Shown here: positions 36,531-46,249 of the stretch, in pieces
How the letters are laid out: each line of letters opens with the position of its first letter
Position numbering within the stretch: position 1 is the stretch's first letter
From: Sycobia sp. Sy_11
Lineage: Eukaryota > Arthropoda > Insecta > Hymenoptera > Epichrysomallidae
Length of the DNA stretch: 64,000 nt
Assembly: GCA_018907035.1 (NCBI GenBank)
Contig: JACCIC010000029.1
Coordinates: 2,187,001 to 2,251,000 of the forward strand
Reading direction: 5' to 3'
Made by a program: the position numbers and the translations under genes
The notes under the pieces: generated by a model
The model's database searches: none
Seen by the model: the letters and a program-made list of their open reading frames with translations, nothing else
Told to the model about the DNA's origin: nothing

Positions 36531-37343
36531 TCATACGGATCGGTTCAATAGTTTTTCAGTTTTCACGACCACAGTACTTAAAAACGCTATTTTGAGAAAA
36601 ACGCATTTAAAGTTTTTGTAAGTGAAAAAATTATTCTTACGCTCAATCAGCGATGCCTGGGCCATACAATATACCTTCAATTTGTTCCAGGCGAGTATTT
36701 TCATATAATTTAGCCTGCTTTTTTTAATTCTGCTATCTTTAGAAGCCTCAGTCGAGCAGCGGTTCTCTCGAACGATGCACTGTTGGTCGCGCATATTGGC
36801 GAACTGCATTGTGGTTTGGCCGATTTTCAGGCCCATAATTTCCAGTATTTTCAAAAGTGGGCTGAATCCTTCATTAAAAATGCAGGCAACAGTGAGGCAT
36901 GCAATTTTAACGATTTTTTTTCCATTATAGACTTGCTTCGGTGCCATAGCCGAAACTGTTGAGTTGAAACACTCATTGTTATTTTGAGTGTTTCTGCCCA
37001 AACATCTCTTCAGCAATTCCGTTTTTGTTAGATCTTCGTAGATCGATTTCAGCACCTCTTGTACGTCACTAGCAAGAGCAGGACGATGTTTATAATTTTT
37101 TAAAGCGTTGTTTGCTGCGGCCTTCTTATACTTGCACCAGATGTCTGAACAGTACGTATGCTGTAGTTTGGAGTCTGTTGAGGTTTTGTGGTAAGAGCCG
37201 GCCCAGAACTCGTTTTGCATGCCTTCTACTAAATTTGAATTCCTTTCAATTGCAAGACTGCAGTTTTTAGATAACTCCTTCATTAATTTGATACTTAGAT
37301 CAGCAGTCTTCACTTTTTTAATCACGACTTTTGGTTTCTTCAC
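36531..37343 (-). pseudogene. Mutator-like transposase C-terminal fragment
   Basis: An uninterrupted minus-strand frame of 270 codons, the longest protein-like frame in the window. It has a CSDIWCKYKKAAA block, LLKRCLGRNTQNNNECFNST, then APKQVYNGKKIVKIACLTVA, FNEGF and LGxKIGQTT-like spacing. This matches a protein family that is multicopy in insects and related to Mutator-type transposases; in that family the N-E-C/S-F-N block is conserved. There is no ATG at the start and an in-frame stop lies just upstream, so the N-terminal catalytic part is lost. The last 60 residues look like read-through into flanking DNA. Family assignment is moderate. Confidence 0.5.
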
Positions 37344-37769
37344 AACTTACTTCGGTGCAGCTACTTTTTTCATTTTCTTTTTTCAGGCCTTCAGATTTGC
37401 AGTCTCAGAAAAGGGAAGGCAATAGGCATTCTATTGAATCTATACGTATAAAGTGTGTTATACCCACTCTAGTACAGCCTAGATGGGAGGCAAGTATAAT
37501 ACACTTTTCAGGAGGGGGGCGAGTGTGCAAGAATACCTATATGCAAAAATACCCATGCGCACGAATGTCTCTGTACAAAAATGACTATAGCCTATCAACA
37601 GAAATCCTCTTAGTTTATCTTCACCTTGAATTTTTATTAAACAAAGCCTTAGTAAATGTAGCTCTACACATTTATACAATTTTATTAATAAATATTTTTA
37701 TCGGTCTTACAGTCTTTATAATATCATATATTAGGTAAAATAGGTATTTTTCAAATTAGGTATTCTTCA

Positions 37770-38010
37770 TAGTTGACCTTATTTTGTCGCCTAGTTTGAA
37801 AAAGTTAGTCGCCAGAGAGAAATTTTATTTGAATAAGAAGGTCATGATCATCGTGGAGGTCTACTTTGCAAATACCGGGACAATTTCTTTTTCAGACGGA
37901 CCAAAAAAAGTTAGAGCATCTCTGACTCAAGTGTATCAAACCAAAGGGATAGTATGTTGGCAAAGAAATCTCCACATTTCCAAAATTTTTTTTATAGACT
38001 TATTGATTCA
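37770..38010 (+). mobile_element. mariner C-terminal fragment
   Basis: The frame 37784-38071 reads SLKKLVAREKFYLNKKVMII then EVYFAN and, in another frame, a GDY-like end. This fits the pattern K-K-x-L-A-R-K-K-F-x-x-N-E-E-V-I-x-x-x-E-A-Y-F of a mariner C-terminus. No terminal repeat was recognised with confidence. Confidence 0.45.
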
Positions 38011-38079
38011 CCTTTGTGTATTTATTTATTTTTTTAAAGGCGTCAGTTTAATTCTTTGGCCTAATTGGTAGTTTGCTAT

Positions 38080-38690
38080 TTTATTATTATTATCCGCAAA
38101 GACCATATCTCAAGTAGCACCATCTATGCCATAGCATATATATTCCTTTTAGTCCTGTTTATATCCCTCATGTTATACAGTGTCCTTTCGGATAGTTTGC
38201 AAAGTTAACTTTGTAATCCAAAGTTGCATCAAACTATGTGATAAATATCCATTATATTTTATAATTTTATGTTCATAAAAATCAGCATTCATATTGTTAA
38301 AAATAAATAACTAAATAACTAAATATTTATTTGCTAAAATGCACATGGACCCTTGAGTGCATTTATATAAAAATAGTTATTATTAAGGATGTTCTTATCA
38401 TCATTATGGTTTATTTATATATGTCTAATTTGTTAAGATTCGTTTTGTTTAACATATAAATTGTTTACTGAAATTCATTGGTACAAGAAACTTGCGTTAT
38501 TTATATTTTGAACAAATAAAGGTTAAATTGTTCCGACAAGCTTAACAATTTTCATAATTGTTGTCGAAAAAGTCTATTTATATTAAATTAGTACTTACCA
38601 TAGAAATCTAAAATTTAAAATCTAAAATTGCGTGGCGACACATATTGTTAATAAATTAATATTTTATAAATAATTCATAATTCATATAGA
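38080..38690. other. AT-rich DNA, nothing recognised
   Basis: No open frame or repeat boundary seen. Confidence 0.4.
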
Positions 38691-38709
38691 TAAATCGAAA
38701 TTATATCAT

Positions 38710-38982
38710 TTGAGTAAGAAAAGCGGAACACCAATTGAAAATATTCAGTGGGAGAAAACGAATGAGAGATCGTGGGTGACTCATTCGAGTGTATCTAATT
38801 TACGAGGCGAGCACGTCTCTTTAACAACAGCTCAAGAAATCGATGATCCTCGAGACTCTTGGACTCGAATCAAGACTATCTCTCGGGCATATCCCACTAG
38901 CAAGGCAAGACATTGGATCGAGTCGAGGCCGGTTGGCTGCGGGTCCCGTAGTGAACTTTTGTCTATAAATTATATATCTTAA
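38710..38982 (+). other. Unidentified 90-codon ORF
   Basis: This frame has a more even base composition than its surroundings and no low-complexity run. It has an in-frame start codon (TTG in the track's alternative start sense, no strong ATG) and ends at TAA. Residues such as HSSVSNLRGEHVSL and DDPRDSWTRIKTISRAYP match nothing I know. It might be a host exon, a relic, or chance. The GAGTCGAGGCCGGTTGGCTG stretch near its end is unusually GC-rich. Confidence 0.25.
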
Positions 38983-39019
38983 TGCCACCTCCATTCTCAA
39001 ATTGTGGAAACCAAGCACC

Positions 39020-39620
39020 GAATGGTACTGAAGTGACAGCTGAGGTACGGTGGCGTAAGATCTGTAAAAAGGAGATCATCAGACACAGAGTATATACATA
39101 TTTAAAACTTATATTGTAATACTCTATAAGAAAAGATTAATTCTTACTTAAGAATCAGTTTTCAAGTAGCTTTGCATATTTTCAATTATTCAAGATTGAG
39201 GGTTTTTAAAACAATAGCATTACCTTTCTTGTATGAAAAGAGAAATTTTATTACTACAGAAAAGTACTTGTCTTTTTTGCTTTCTATTTCTATCCACAAA
39301 TGAATTTCTACACTACGATATATGACTAAGCTGTACATTCAGATATATACTGCAACTGATTAGAAATATTCGCCAATTTTTTACACTTGTTGATATCACA
39401 CTTTCAAACTTGTATAATAATATTTTTTTGCTGATATCGTTTTGAAGGATTTATAACACGATTTATTTGTTAAATCATGCATTCCTTATTGATACTTTCA
39501 TAGATTTATATTAGCTTATGTAACTTGAAGACCATCTACTTACGAGACTGATCTATTCTTCTACAAACTCTACTAGTCGTGTGACTCTGACATACCAGTT
39601 AAATATACATAAGTTTTTTT
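39020..39620. other. AT-rich DNA, nothing recognised
   Basis: No open frame, repeat or terminal sequence seen. Confidence 0.4.
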
Positions 39621-39623
39621 TTA

Positions 39624-40898
39624 TTAGGAGATGAACTTAGCTTCCGACCTTCATGTGTAGATGGCGATATAAGTAGTACGAAGTCAGATGTGTCAGATCT
39701 AGTACTTATTTTTTTGTTTTGGCATTTACAAATAAAATTCTGTTAAAAGGTGCCATCATTTGTGTAACCATTATAGTTTTTTGATCAATGAAAAACGAAT
39801 CGTGATAAATCTTTTGTTCGTCATGCTCTTTTGAACTATTTTGATTTGAAAAAAAGTATAGCAGAAACTTATCGATTGCTTCAAGAATATTATGGCGAAC
39901 AAGCTTCATCGCTTACAACGTGTAAAGAGTGGTTTCAGAGGTTTAGAAGTGAAGATTCTGATATTAATGAAAATGAACGTCCTGAACAACCAAAAAAATT
40001 TGAAGATAGTGAATTGGAGGCATTATTGGACGAAAACTCAGCTCGAACGCAGAAAAAGCTCACTAATAGGTTGGGAGTCATTCACAGAGCAGTTGACAAC
40101 GATATACATGCGGTGGGAAAAATTCCTAAAGGAAGAAAATGAAAGCCAAACGATTTGTCCGAAAGTGCCATTATCAATCGATACAGCATCGCAGGGTCTT
40201 TGCTTGCCAGCCACAAAAGAAGAGTTTTCTGTGGCGTATTGTGACCGGTGATGAAAATTGAATCTACTATGACAATCCTAAGCGTAAAAAGTCATGAATG
40301 GATCCAGGTCAGCCGTTTACATCTACACCATAATGGAGCATCCACGGCCAAAAGGTATTGCTGTGCATGTGGTAGGACCAACAGGGTGTGCTGTACTATG
40401 AGCTGTTAAAACCGACTCAAATCGTCGCTGTCGAGGTATAAAAATACAAACAGAATGATCTTCAACAGAAATTGATCGAACATAGATCAGCAATCGCGAG
40501 CAATAGGTGCAAAGTCATTCTCTGACAATGCTCGGTCATATATTGCGAAAGTCGTCAAAAACACCTTGCTCAAGCTCGTCTGGGAAAGGTTTCTGCACTC
40601 AGTGTACTGGCCAGACATAGCACCATCTCAATACCAACTATTCAGATCGATGCCATACGACCTCGTTGCAGTACAACCTCGTTCCGATATGTTCAAGAAG
40701 TGCGAGAATTCGTGGATGATTGGATTGACTCGAAACCGCCATCGTTCTTTCGCCACGATATCACCATATTTCCAGAATGATGGGAAAAAGTAATAGAAAT
40801 TGACAGAAAATATTTTGATTAAGCTAATGTTTATCCATTTTCCATCATAAATATGCTTTTTCCATTCAAAAAGGTCGGAAAGTAAGTTTGCCTTCTAA
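39624..40898 (+). mobile_element. mariner, full length, decayed
   Basis: The ends TTAGGAGATGAACTTAGCTT and AAGTAAGTTTGCCTTCTAA (inverse) are each flanked by TA; length 1275 bp. The transposase reads YFDLKKSIAETYRLLQEYYG, FEDSELEALLDENSARTQ, GDENxxYYDNPKRKKS-like and APSQYQLFRSMPYDL. At the third catalytic position the usual APSDYHLF is APSQYQLF, so the Asp is Gln. A helix-turn-helix is recognisable but frames shift at least four times. Inactive. Confidence 0.88.
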
Positions 40899-40904
40899 TA
40901 TTTT

Positions 40905-41555
40905 TGCAGTTCTAAACTCGAACAAGAATAATATAAATATTCATAAATTTATAGTATTATTTATTGAATAATTTCATTAATTATTCACGTAAGGATGTTA
41001 AATAGTTCATACGTCCGCTTTTTGATGTTACTACAACGGATACTCGTATGCTTTTAGAATCCTTTCAGTATAAGGGTTCTAAAAGAATACAAGAATTCTT
41101 TTAAAAAGGAAACTTTTTTAAAATTTTTTAAAATTTTGCGAAATTTTTATTTTTGAGTTTCTTTTTTAAAAGGATTTCAAGTATTTTATTCTGTGAGCCA
41201 CTCTGAGGCAGTTTCAGCTTATGGGTATTATCTCACTGGGTTTGACGATAGGTGTTTCCGCTCTACAAACAAAGACCTTTAAGTAAATATTGAAATGATG
41301 GGTAGGTTATGGATTCCATTGAATCAAAAAAGGTAACTATTTTACATTCAATTATAATAATGAAAAAGTATTCCTTCTTCGTAGACATACGATGTAAGAA
41401 TTAAAAATAAACTAATAGGTTGGGCGAGGTAATTAATTTAATAAATTAATAAGTAATTAATAAATAGGTAAATAATTTTTTTTATATCAAACTTGGCAAG
41501 ACTCCTCTATGTAATTTATGTAAACAAATAAACTTCTTTTATATAAAACAACACT
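40905..41555. other. AT-rich DNA, nothing recognised
   Basis: Contains short runs of a TTAATAAATTAATAAGTAAT type near 41430-41470. No coding frame. Confidence 0.4.
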
Positions 41556-41557
41556 TA

Positions 41558-42205
41558 ATAACACTTATATGTATAATAATCATAATAATTTAAGTAACTC
41601 ATTTAATAATTGCAAGGATGAGGATGATCTATGTTTAAAATCTGGAGTTGTTTACAAAATTAATTGTAAGGATTGTAACGAATGCTGCATTGGACAAACA
41701 AGTAGATATTTAAAAAAGAGAATTTATGAACATAAATATAGTTTACGTAGTTCACAAATTACTTCTGGTTTAAAAGAACATTATTCGAAGATTTTAAATT
41801 CTTTTGATTTTGTAACATGTGGATATTTTGGAACATGGTATTAGTAATAAGTACAAAAGGGAGAGTCTTGAAAGTATTCACATTTCAGAAAATCAACATA
41901 ATGTGAATTGAATACAAGAGTCACGTAAATTAGATAACATTTTGTGTAGAAGAGAAAGTTTATATTCAAATTAATTAATTTTTAGTTGAGTGGGAATATA
42001 AGGTTTAATTTAGTCTTTGATGAGGAGCCGTAGCGAGTTCAAAACGTTGGACATCCTCAGTCTATCCTCAATTGGATAAAGGTGGTGGGGACAGTCAGAT
42101 TGCATTTTACTAATAAAGAATTTTTTTTCAGCTAACATAATTTTATTTCATATTAGTCTAAATTTAAGTTCAGATTTTAAACAAGGACAGTCTGACTCTT
42201 ATTAT
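41558..42205 (+). mobile_element. Penelope-like element, GIY-YIG domain and tail
   Basis: The frame 41569-41844 starts in the linker and holds the GIY-YIG-type nuclease core: SGVVYKINCKDCNECCIGQT, then RYLKKRIYEHKYSLRSSQIT and EHYSKILNSFDFV. The second half of the signature has CIGQT where the other copy has YIGQT. After a frameshift, the conserved tail (GGAACATGGTATTAGTAATA), hammerhead motif and terminal GTCTGACTCTTATTATA block follow. The element is 5' truncated; no RT remains. Confidence 0.85.
42013..42052 (+). ncRNA. Hammerhead motif, decayed
   Basis: Collinear with 60433-60472 but with TTGATGAG for CTGATGAG and CAAAAC for CGAAAC. Both changes hit invariant core positions (C3 and G12), so this copy should not cleave. 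Confidence 0.55.
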
Positions 42206-42209
42206 AATT

Positions 42210-42850
42210 TTCAATTAATTATATATTGATATGTATTAGTATTGATATAAATATATATTGATATTATTATGTATCAGTTTTAATTTATTTAATTGGACTG
42301 TAAGACAATAGAAATATTTATCAATTGAGTGAAAGAGATTATCTTTCAATATATTTTTCTCTTTCTACAATCTTTGATCATGTTGAGCTAGATGATAATT
42401 ACCCCCAGTAGTATATATACATTTCCTTCTAGTTTAATTTTAAATATCATCTGTATTTATTTTTTATGCATCAATCTCTTTTTTCTTCTACTACTTCTTC
42501 TTCTTCTTCTTCGACGATCGACGAATTTAAATACAGCAGCTATATTTGGGAAGATCGATTATTTTTCCTAAAATGAGTTTATAATATATTTATAAAAAAT
42601 ACGTGTATAACATCGGTATTGATACTTAAATAGCCTTTCCCAAAATCCCAAACCGCGAAGTATGTGTACGCATGTGTCCATTACACGCAAAAAACAGCAG
42701 AAAATATCATAATAACGTTGTTATAATATATACGTATATGTATATATAATATACTTGAAAAATAAACACATTATACTTGATTTTATAAGAATGTTGAGTA
42801 TTGTGACATCCAGTTTTATGTGAATAATCATATAAGAAAGGGGAAAAATA
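42210..42850. other. AT-rich DNA, nothing recognised
   Basis: A short (TTC)n tract lies near 42482-42512. No gene seen. Confidence 0.4.
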
Positions 42851-44135
42851 TCAGGTATGTGAATAAGTCTTTCCCGTTTTTTTTCAAATTTTGAGCCTTT
42901 ATTGTGAAAAAATGGTTACAAATGAATTATTGAAAGTATTGGCCATCGCTAGCTACAACTTTTTCCCATCATTCTGGCAACATACGAATCCCGTTGCGAA
43001 AAAATTCGACCGGTTTGGCCTCTATCCAGTCATTCACCCATTTTTTGGCTTCCTCGTAGGAATGGAAGTGCTGGTCAGCCAGGCCATGCGTCATCGATCT
43101 GAAGAGATGGTAATCAGACGGAGCAACGTCTGGACTATACGGCGGGTGGGGTAGGACTTCCCATTTGAGCGTTTCTAAGTATGTTTTCACCGGCGGTGCA
43201 ACATGTGGGCGAGCATTGTCATGTTACAAAATAACTTTGTCGTGCCTGTCGGAGTATTGTGGCCGTTTTTCTCGCAGTGCGCGGCTCAAACGCATCAATT
43301 GTCGTCGATAGACCTCGCCTGTGATCCTTTCATTCGGTTTCAGAAGCTCATAGTATACTACACCTAGCTGGTCCCACCATATACAGAGCATGAGCTTGGC
43401 GCCATGAATATTTGGCTTGGCCGTCGATGATCATGCATGGCCGGGTAGTCCCCATGATTTTCTTCGCTTCGGATTATCGTAACGTATCCACTTTTCATCG
43501 TCAGTCACGATACGATGCAGAAAACCCTTTCTTTTATGTCGCTGAAGCAGCTGTTCGCAAGTGAAAAAACGCCGTTCGACGTCTCTCAGCTTCAGTTCGT
43601 ACGGCACCCAATTTCCTTGCTTTTGGATCATTCCCATGGCTTTCAAACGCTTGGAAATGGTTGTTCGGTCAACTCCCAATGCTTCAGCAAGTTCTTCTTG
43701 CGTTTGACAAGAATCTTCATCAAGCAAAGTCGCCAATTCTCGATCTTCAAAGATTTGCGGCCGCCCGGAACGCTCCTTGTCTTCCACGTCGAAATCACCG
43801 CTTTTGAAGCGTCGAAACCATCCGCGAACACTTGAATCATCGACACAACCTTCTCCATAAGCCTCCTGAAGCAATCGATGCGTCTCGGCAGCAGATTTCT
43901 TCAAATTGAACCAATAAAGTGAAACTTCCCGCAAATGACGTCGACTCGGCTCAAATTTCGACATTTTCATGATATCAAAAGTTTATGATGCGAAAATTTT
44001 TAACTAATGTGTTAGTATGGAATTGTTGACATATGAATAAGCTTTGATTATGACATGTGTAACCATTGAATACTCGCCCAGTATTGGTGGCGCCATCTCT
44101 TACAAAAAACGGGAAAGACTTATTCACACTCCTAA
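42851..44135 (-). mobile_element. mariner, best-preserved copy
   Basis: 1285 bp, ends TCAGGTATGTGAATAAGTCT and inverse AGACTTATTCACACTCCTAA, TA on both sides. On the minus strand the frame is open from 43970 through the helix-turn-helix (EELAEALGVDRTTISKRLKA), WVPYELKLRDVERR and first catalytic block to LPGHA, then a TGA. A further stop lies where a Gln is expected just before HDNARPH, and a TGA lies near the C-terminus (MLPE|WEKVV). APSDYHLFRSMTHGLADQHF is intact. All three stops can arise by a single C-to-T or G-to-A change, and no frameshift was noticed. The first catalytic block reads TDDEKW instead of TGDEKW. Confidence 0.92.
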
Positions 44136-44214
44136 TACAAAATAGATTTACAAAAAAATTGTTATAAACTCAAAGTAAAATTATCGTGTATATAACATGC
44201 GGGAATATTCGTAT

Positions 44215-44223
<9 letters not shown>

Positions 44224-44254
<31 letters not shown>
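44224..44254. repeat. (TA)n microsatellite
   Basis: Short pure tract. Confidence 0.9.
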
Positions 44255-44258
<4 letters not shown>

Positions 44259-44469
44259 TCTGTAGCAGAAGTAAATAAGAATCAAAAGGAAAATAGAAAT
44301 ATGGTGGGTTCCACAGATTAAGGCCCCACCGGAAAAATTCTAATGTTATGGGTCCGTCACCTTTATCATTAACTTCTCCCTATTTTTCTAACCGAAAGAA
44401 ACGGAATTTTTCCATTTTTACTGTAGAATTCTAATCAGCGACCCAAAAAAACCCGCACACACACACACA

Positions 44470-44655
44470 CATATGTATATATATATGATATATATATATA
44501 TATATATCATATATGATATATATATATATATATCATATATGATATATATATATATATATATCATATATCATATATCATATATCATATATCATATATAATA
44601 TCATATCATATCTCATATCATATCATATCATATCATCATATCATATCATATCATA
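44470..44655. repeat. ATATC/GATAT palindromic low-complexity array
   Basis: Alternating (TA)n and TATCATATATGATA palindromes, passing into a CATAT pentanucleotide array. It can form nested cruciforms. It heads the dispersed repeat copy 3. Confidence 0.85.
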
Positions 44656-45140
44656 CTAATTTATAAAGACAAAGCGTGTTTCTGTTTGTACACGATAACC
44701 GAAAAAACTACTGAACCGATTGTTCTGAAATTTGACATATAGATTCTATAGTATCTTGGTAAGAACATAGGCTATGTTTTTTATTGAAAATCATTTCAGT
44801 TTCATCAATAAATTAAGCTAATGGTTTTAATAATCAGTTTCATTAGCAGCCACTAGGTGGCGTCTTGAATCACGAACATCAAGTCAAAGTAGTCCGCTTA
44901 AAGTATTAATACCAGGCCAGCTCAGACGAATGTTCATATCCAACTTTGGGATTCGTACCCTAAAGGAGGTATGGCGTTAGTCAGTATTACCTTTTTTGTT
45001 CTTCAGGTTAATCTGACACTAGTGTCACACCTTATGGATATCTTTTGATTTTTGCAAAGTTTATTTTCTCTTACGTGGAAAAATCTCTCTCTATTTCTGT
45101 CTCTGACTTTCTCTTACTCTCTCTCTCTCTCTCTCTTTGT
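44655..45140 (+). repeat. Dispersed AT/CT-bounded repeat, copy 3
   Basis: Starts CATACTAATTTATAAAGACA, passes GAACCGATTGTTCTGAAATT, AAGTAGTCCGCTTAAAGTAT and GTTCTTCAGGTTAATCTGAC, and ends in (CT)n. It is the most complete copy and defines the family. No open frame. Confidence 0.8.
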
Positions 45141-45273
45141 CCATCTGTCTCTCTGTTTCTCTGTCTGTCTGTCTCTGTTTCTGTTTCTGTCTGTCTTTCT
45201 GTTTTTCTTTTTCCTTCTCTTATAAAATGGTTCAATATGCCAATTCAAACAGCATACAGTTTGTGTTATATTC

Positions 45274-45277
<4 letters not shown>

Positions 45278-45322
<45 letters not shown>
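45278..45322. repeat. (TA)n microsatellite
   Basis: Pure TA tract upstream of the second minisatellite locus, mirroring the arrangement at 7.6-7.7 kb. Confidence 0.95.
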
Positions 45323-45325
<3 letters not shown>

Positions 45326-45359
45326 TTTTAAATACGGTTTCTACTAAGAAATATTGTAT

Positions 45360-45930
45360 TGACGTGTGCAGGCGGTTGAATACGATATCCCGCTGCCCCA
45401 GGACAATTTCTATTAGGAGGTTTGTGTTCGGATGATACAATGCTATGCCCTGGTGTCAGCGATTTCTACCGGGAATATTGTATTTAGTTGATAGAAAACA
45501 ACGTTGAAGTATGAGGAAATCAAATTCTATGGGAAGATTTGTGAGGGAAGGAACAGTAAAATACGATATCTAGGCCTTTCCGAACGACTTCTACGGGGAG
45601 TATTGTGTTTAGTCATTAGAAAGCGATGCTAGCATAGAAATGATATGTATGGGTGCAGGTATGTCGGGACAACTACTACGGGGAGTTTCGTGTTCGGATG
45701 ATAGAATGCGATTTCCAGGTGTTATGTAACGACTTCTAAAGGAAGGTTCGTGTTCGGACAGTAGAAGATGATGTCCAGGTATGACGTGATGAGTTCTACG
45801 GGGAGTATCGTTTTAGTTGGTTGAAAACGATGTTCAGGTATGTCGGGACAACTTCTACGGGGAGTTTCATGTTCGGATGATAGGATACGATTTTCAGGTC
45901 TTTTAGAACGACTTCCACGGGGAATTTCGT
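45360..45930 (-). repeat. 60-bp minisatellite, locus 2 (about 9 units)
   Basis: Direct units share TTCTACGGGGAGT, TTCGTGTTCGGATGATAGAA and CCAGGT. They are the same family as 7695-7930. Some units are shortened or fused. The minus-strand frame 45964-45722 includes HETPRRSCPDIPEHRFQPT, the same 20-residue periodic peptide, but stops interrupt it elsewhere. Confidence 0.75.
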
Positions 45931-46249
45931 ATATTTTTTTTACGTCAAATAATGGGAAGTTCATCCCACGCCAATTCTCTCGCCAACCGCTGGAGTCGGC
46001 TCTAGGGTATGCAGGATTCTAATCTACTAAACCCACTAACCATATCAGGATGCAAATAGATGCTCGGAACACTTAGCTACTGCCATTGTATTCCTTTCCC
46101 TGATTAATCTTCCATGGTTTCCGTCACATTTAGTTCTCTGTAGTAAGCCAGAAGAACTGAGTGCACCACCTTGGCGAAACTCTCGTAATCAAGGTTATCT
46201 TCTCCCAGCCGCTTTAAACGACACCCCGTTAAATTAGGATACGTGAAAA

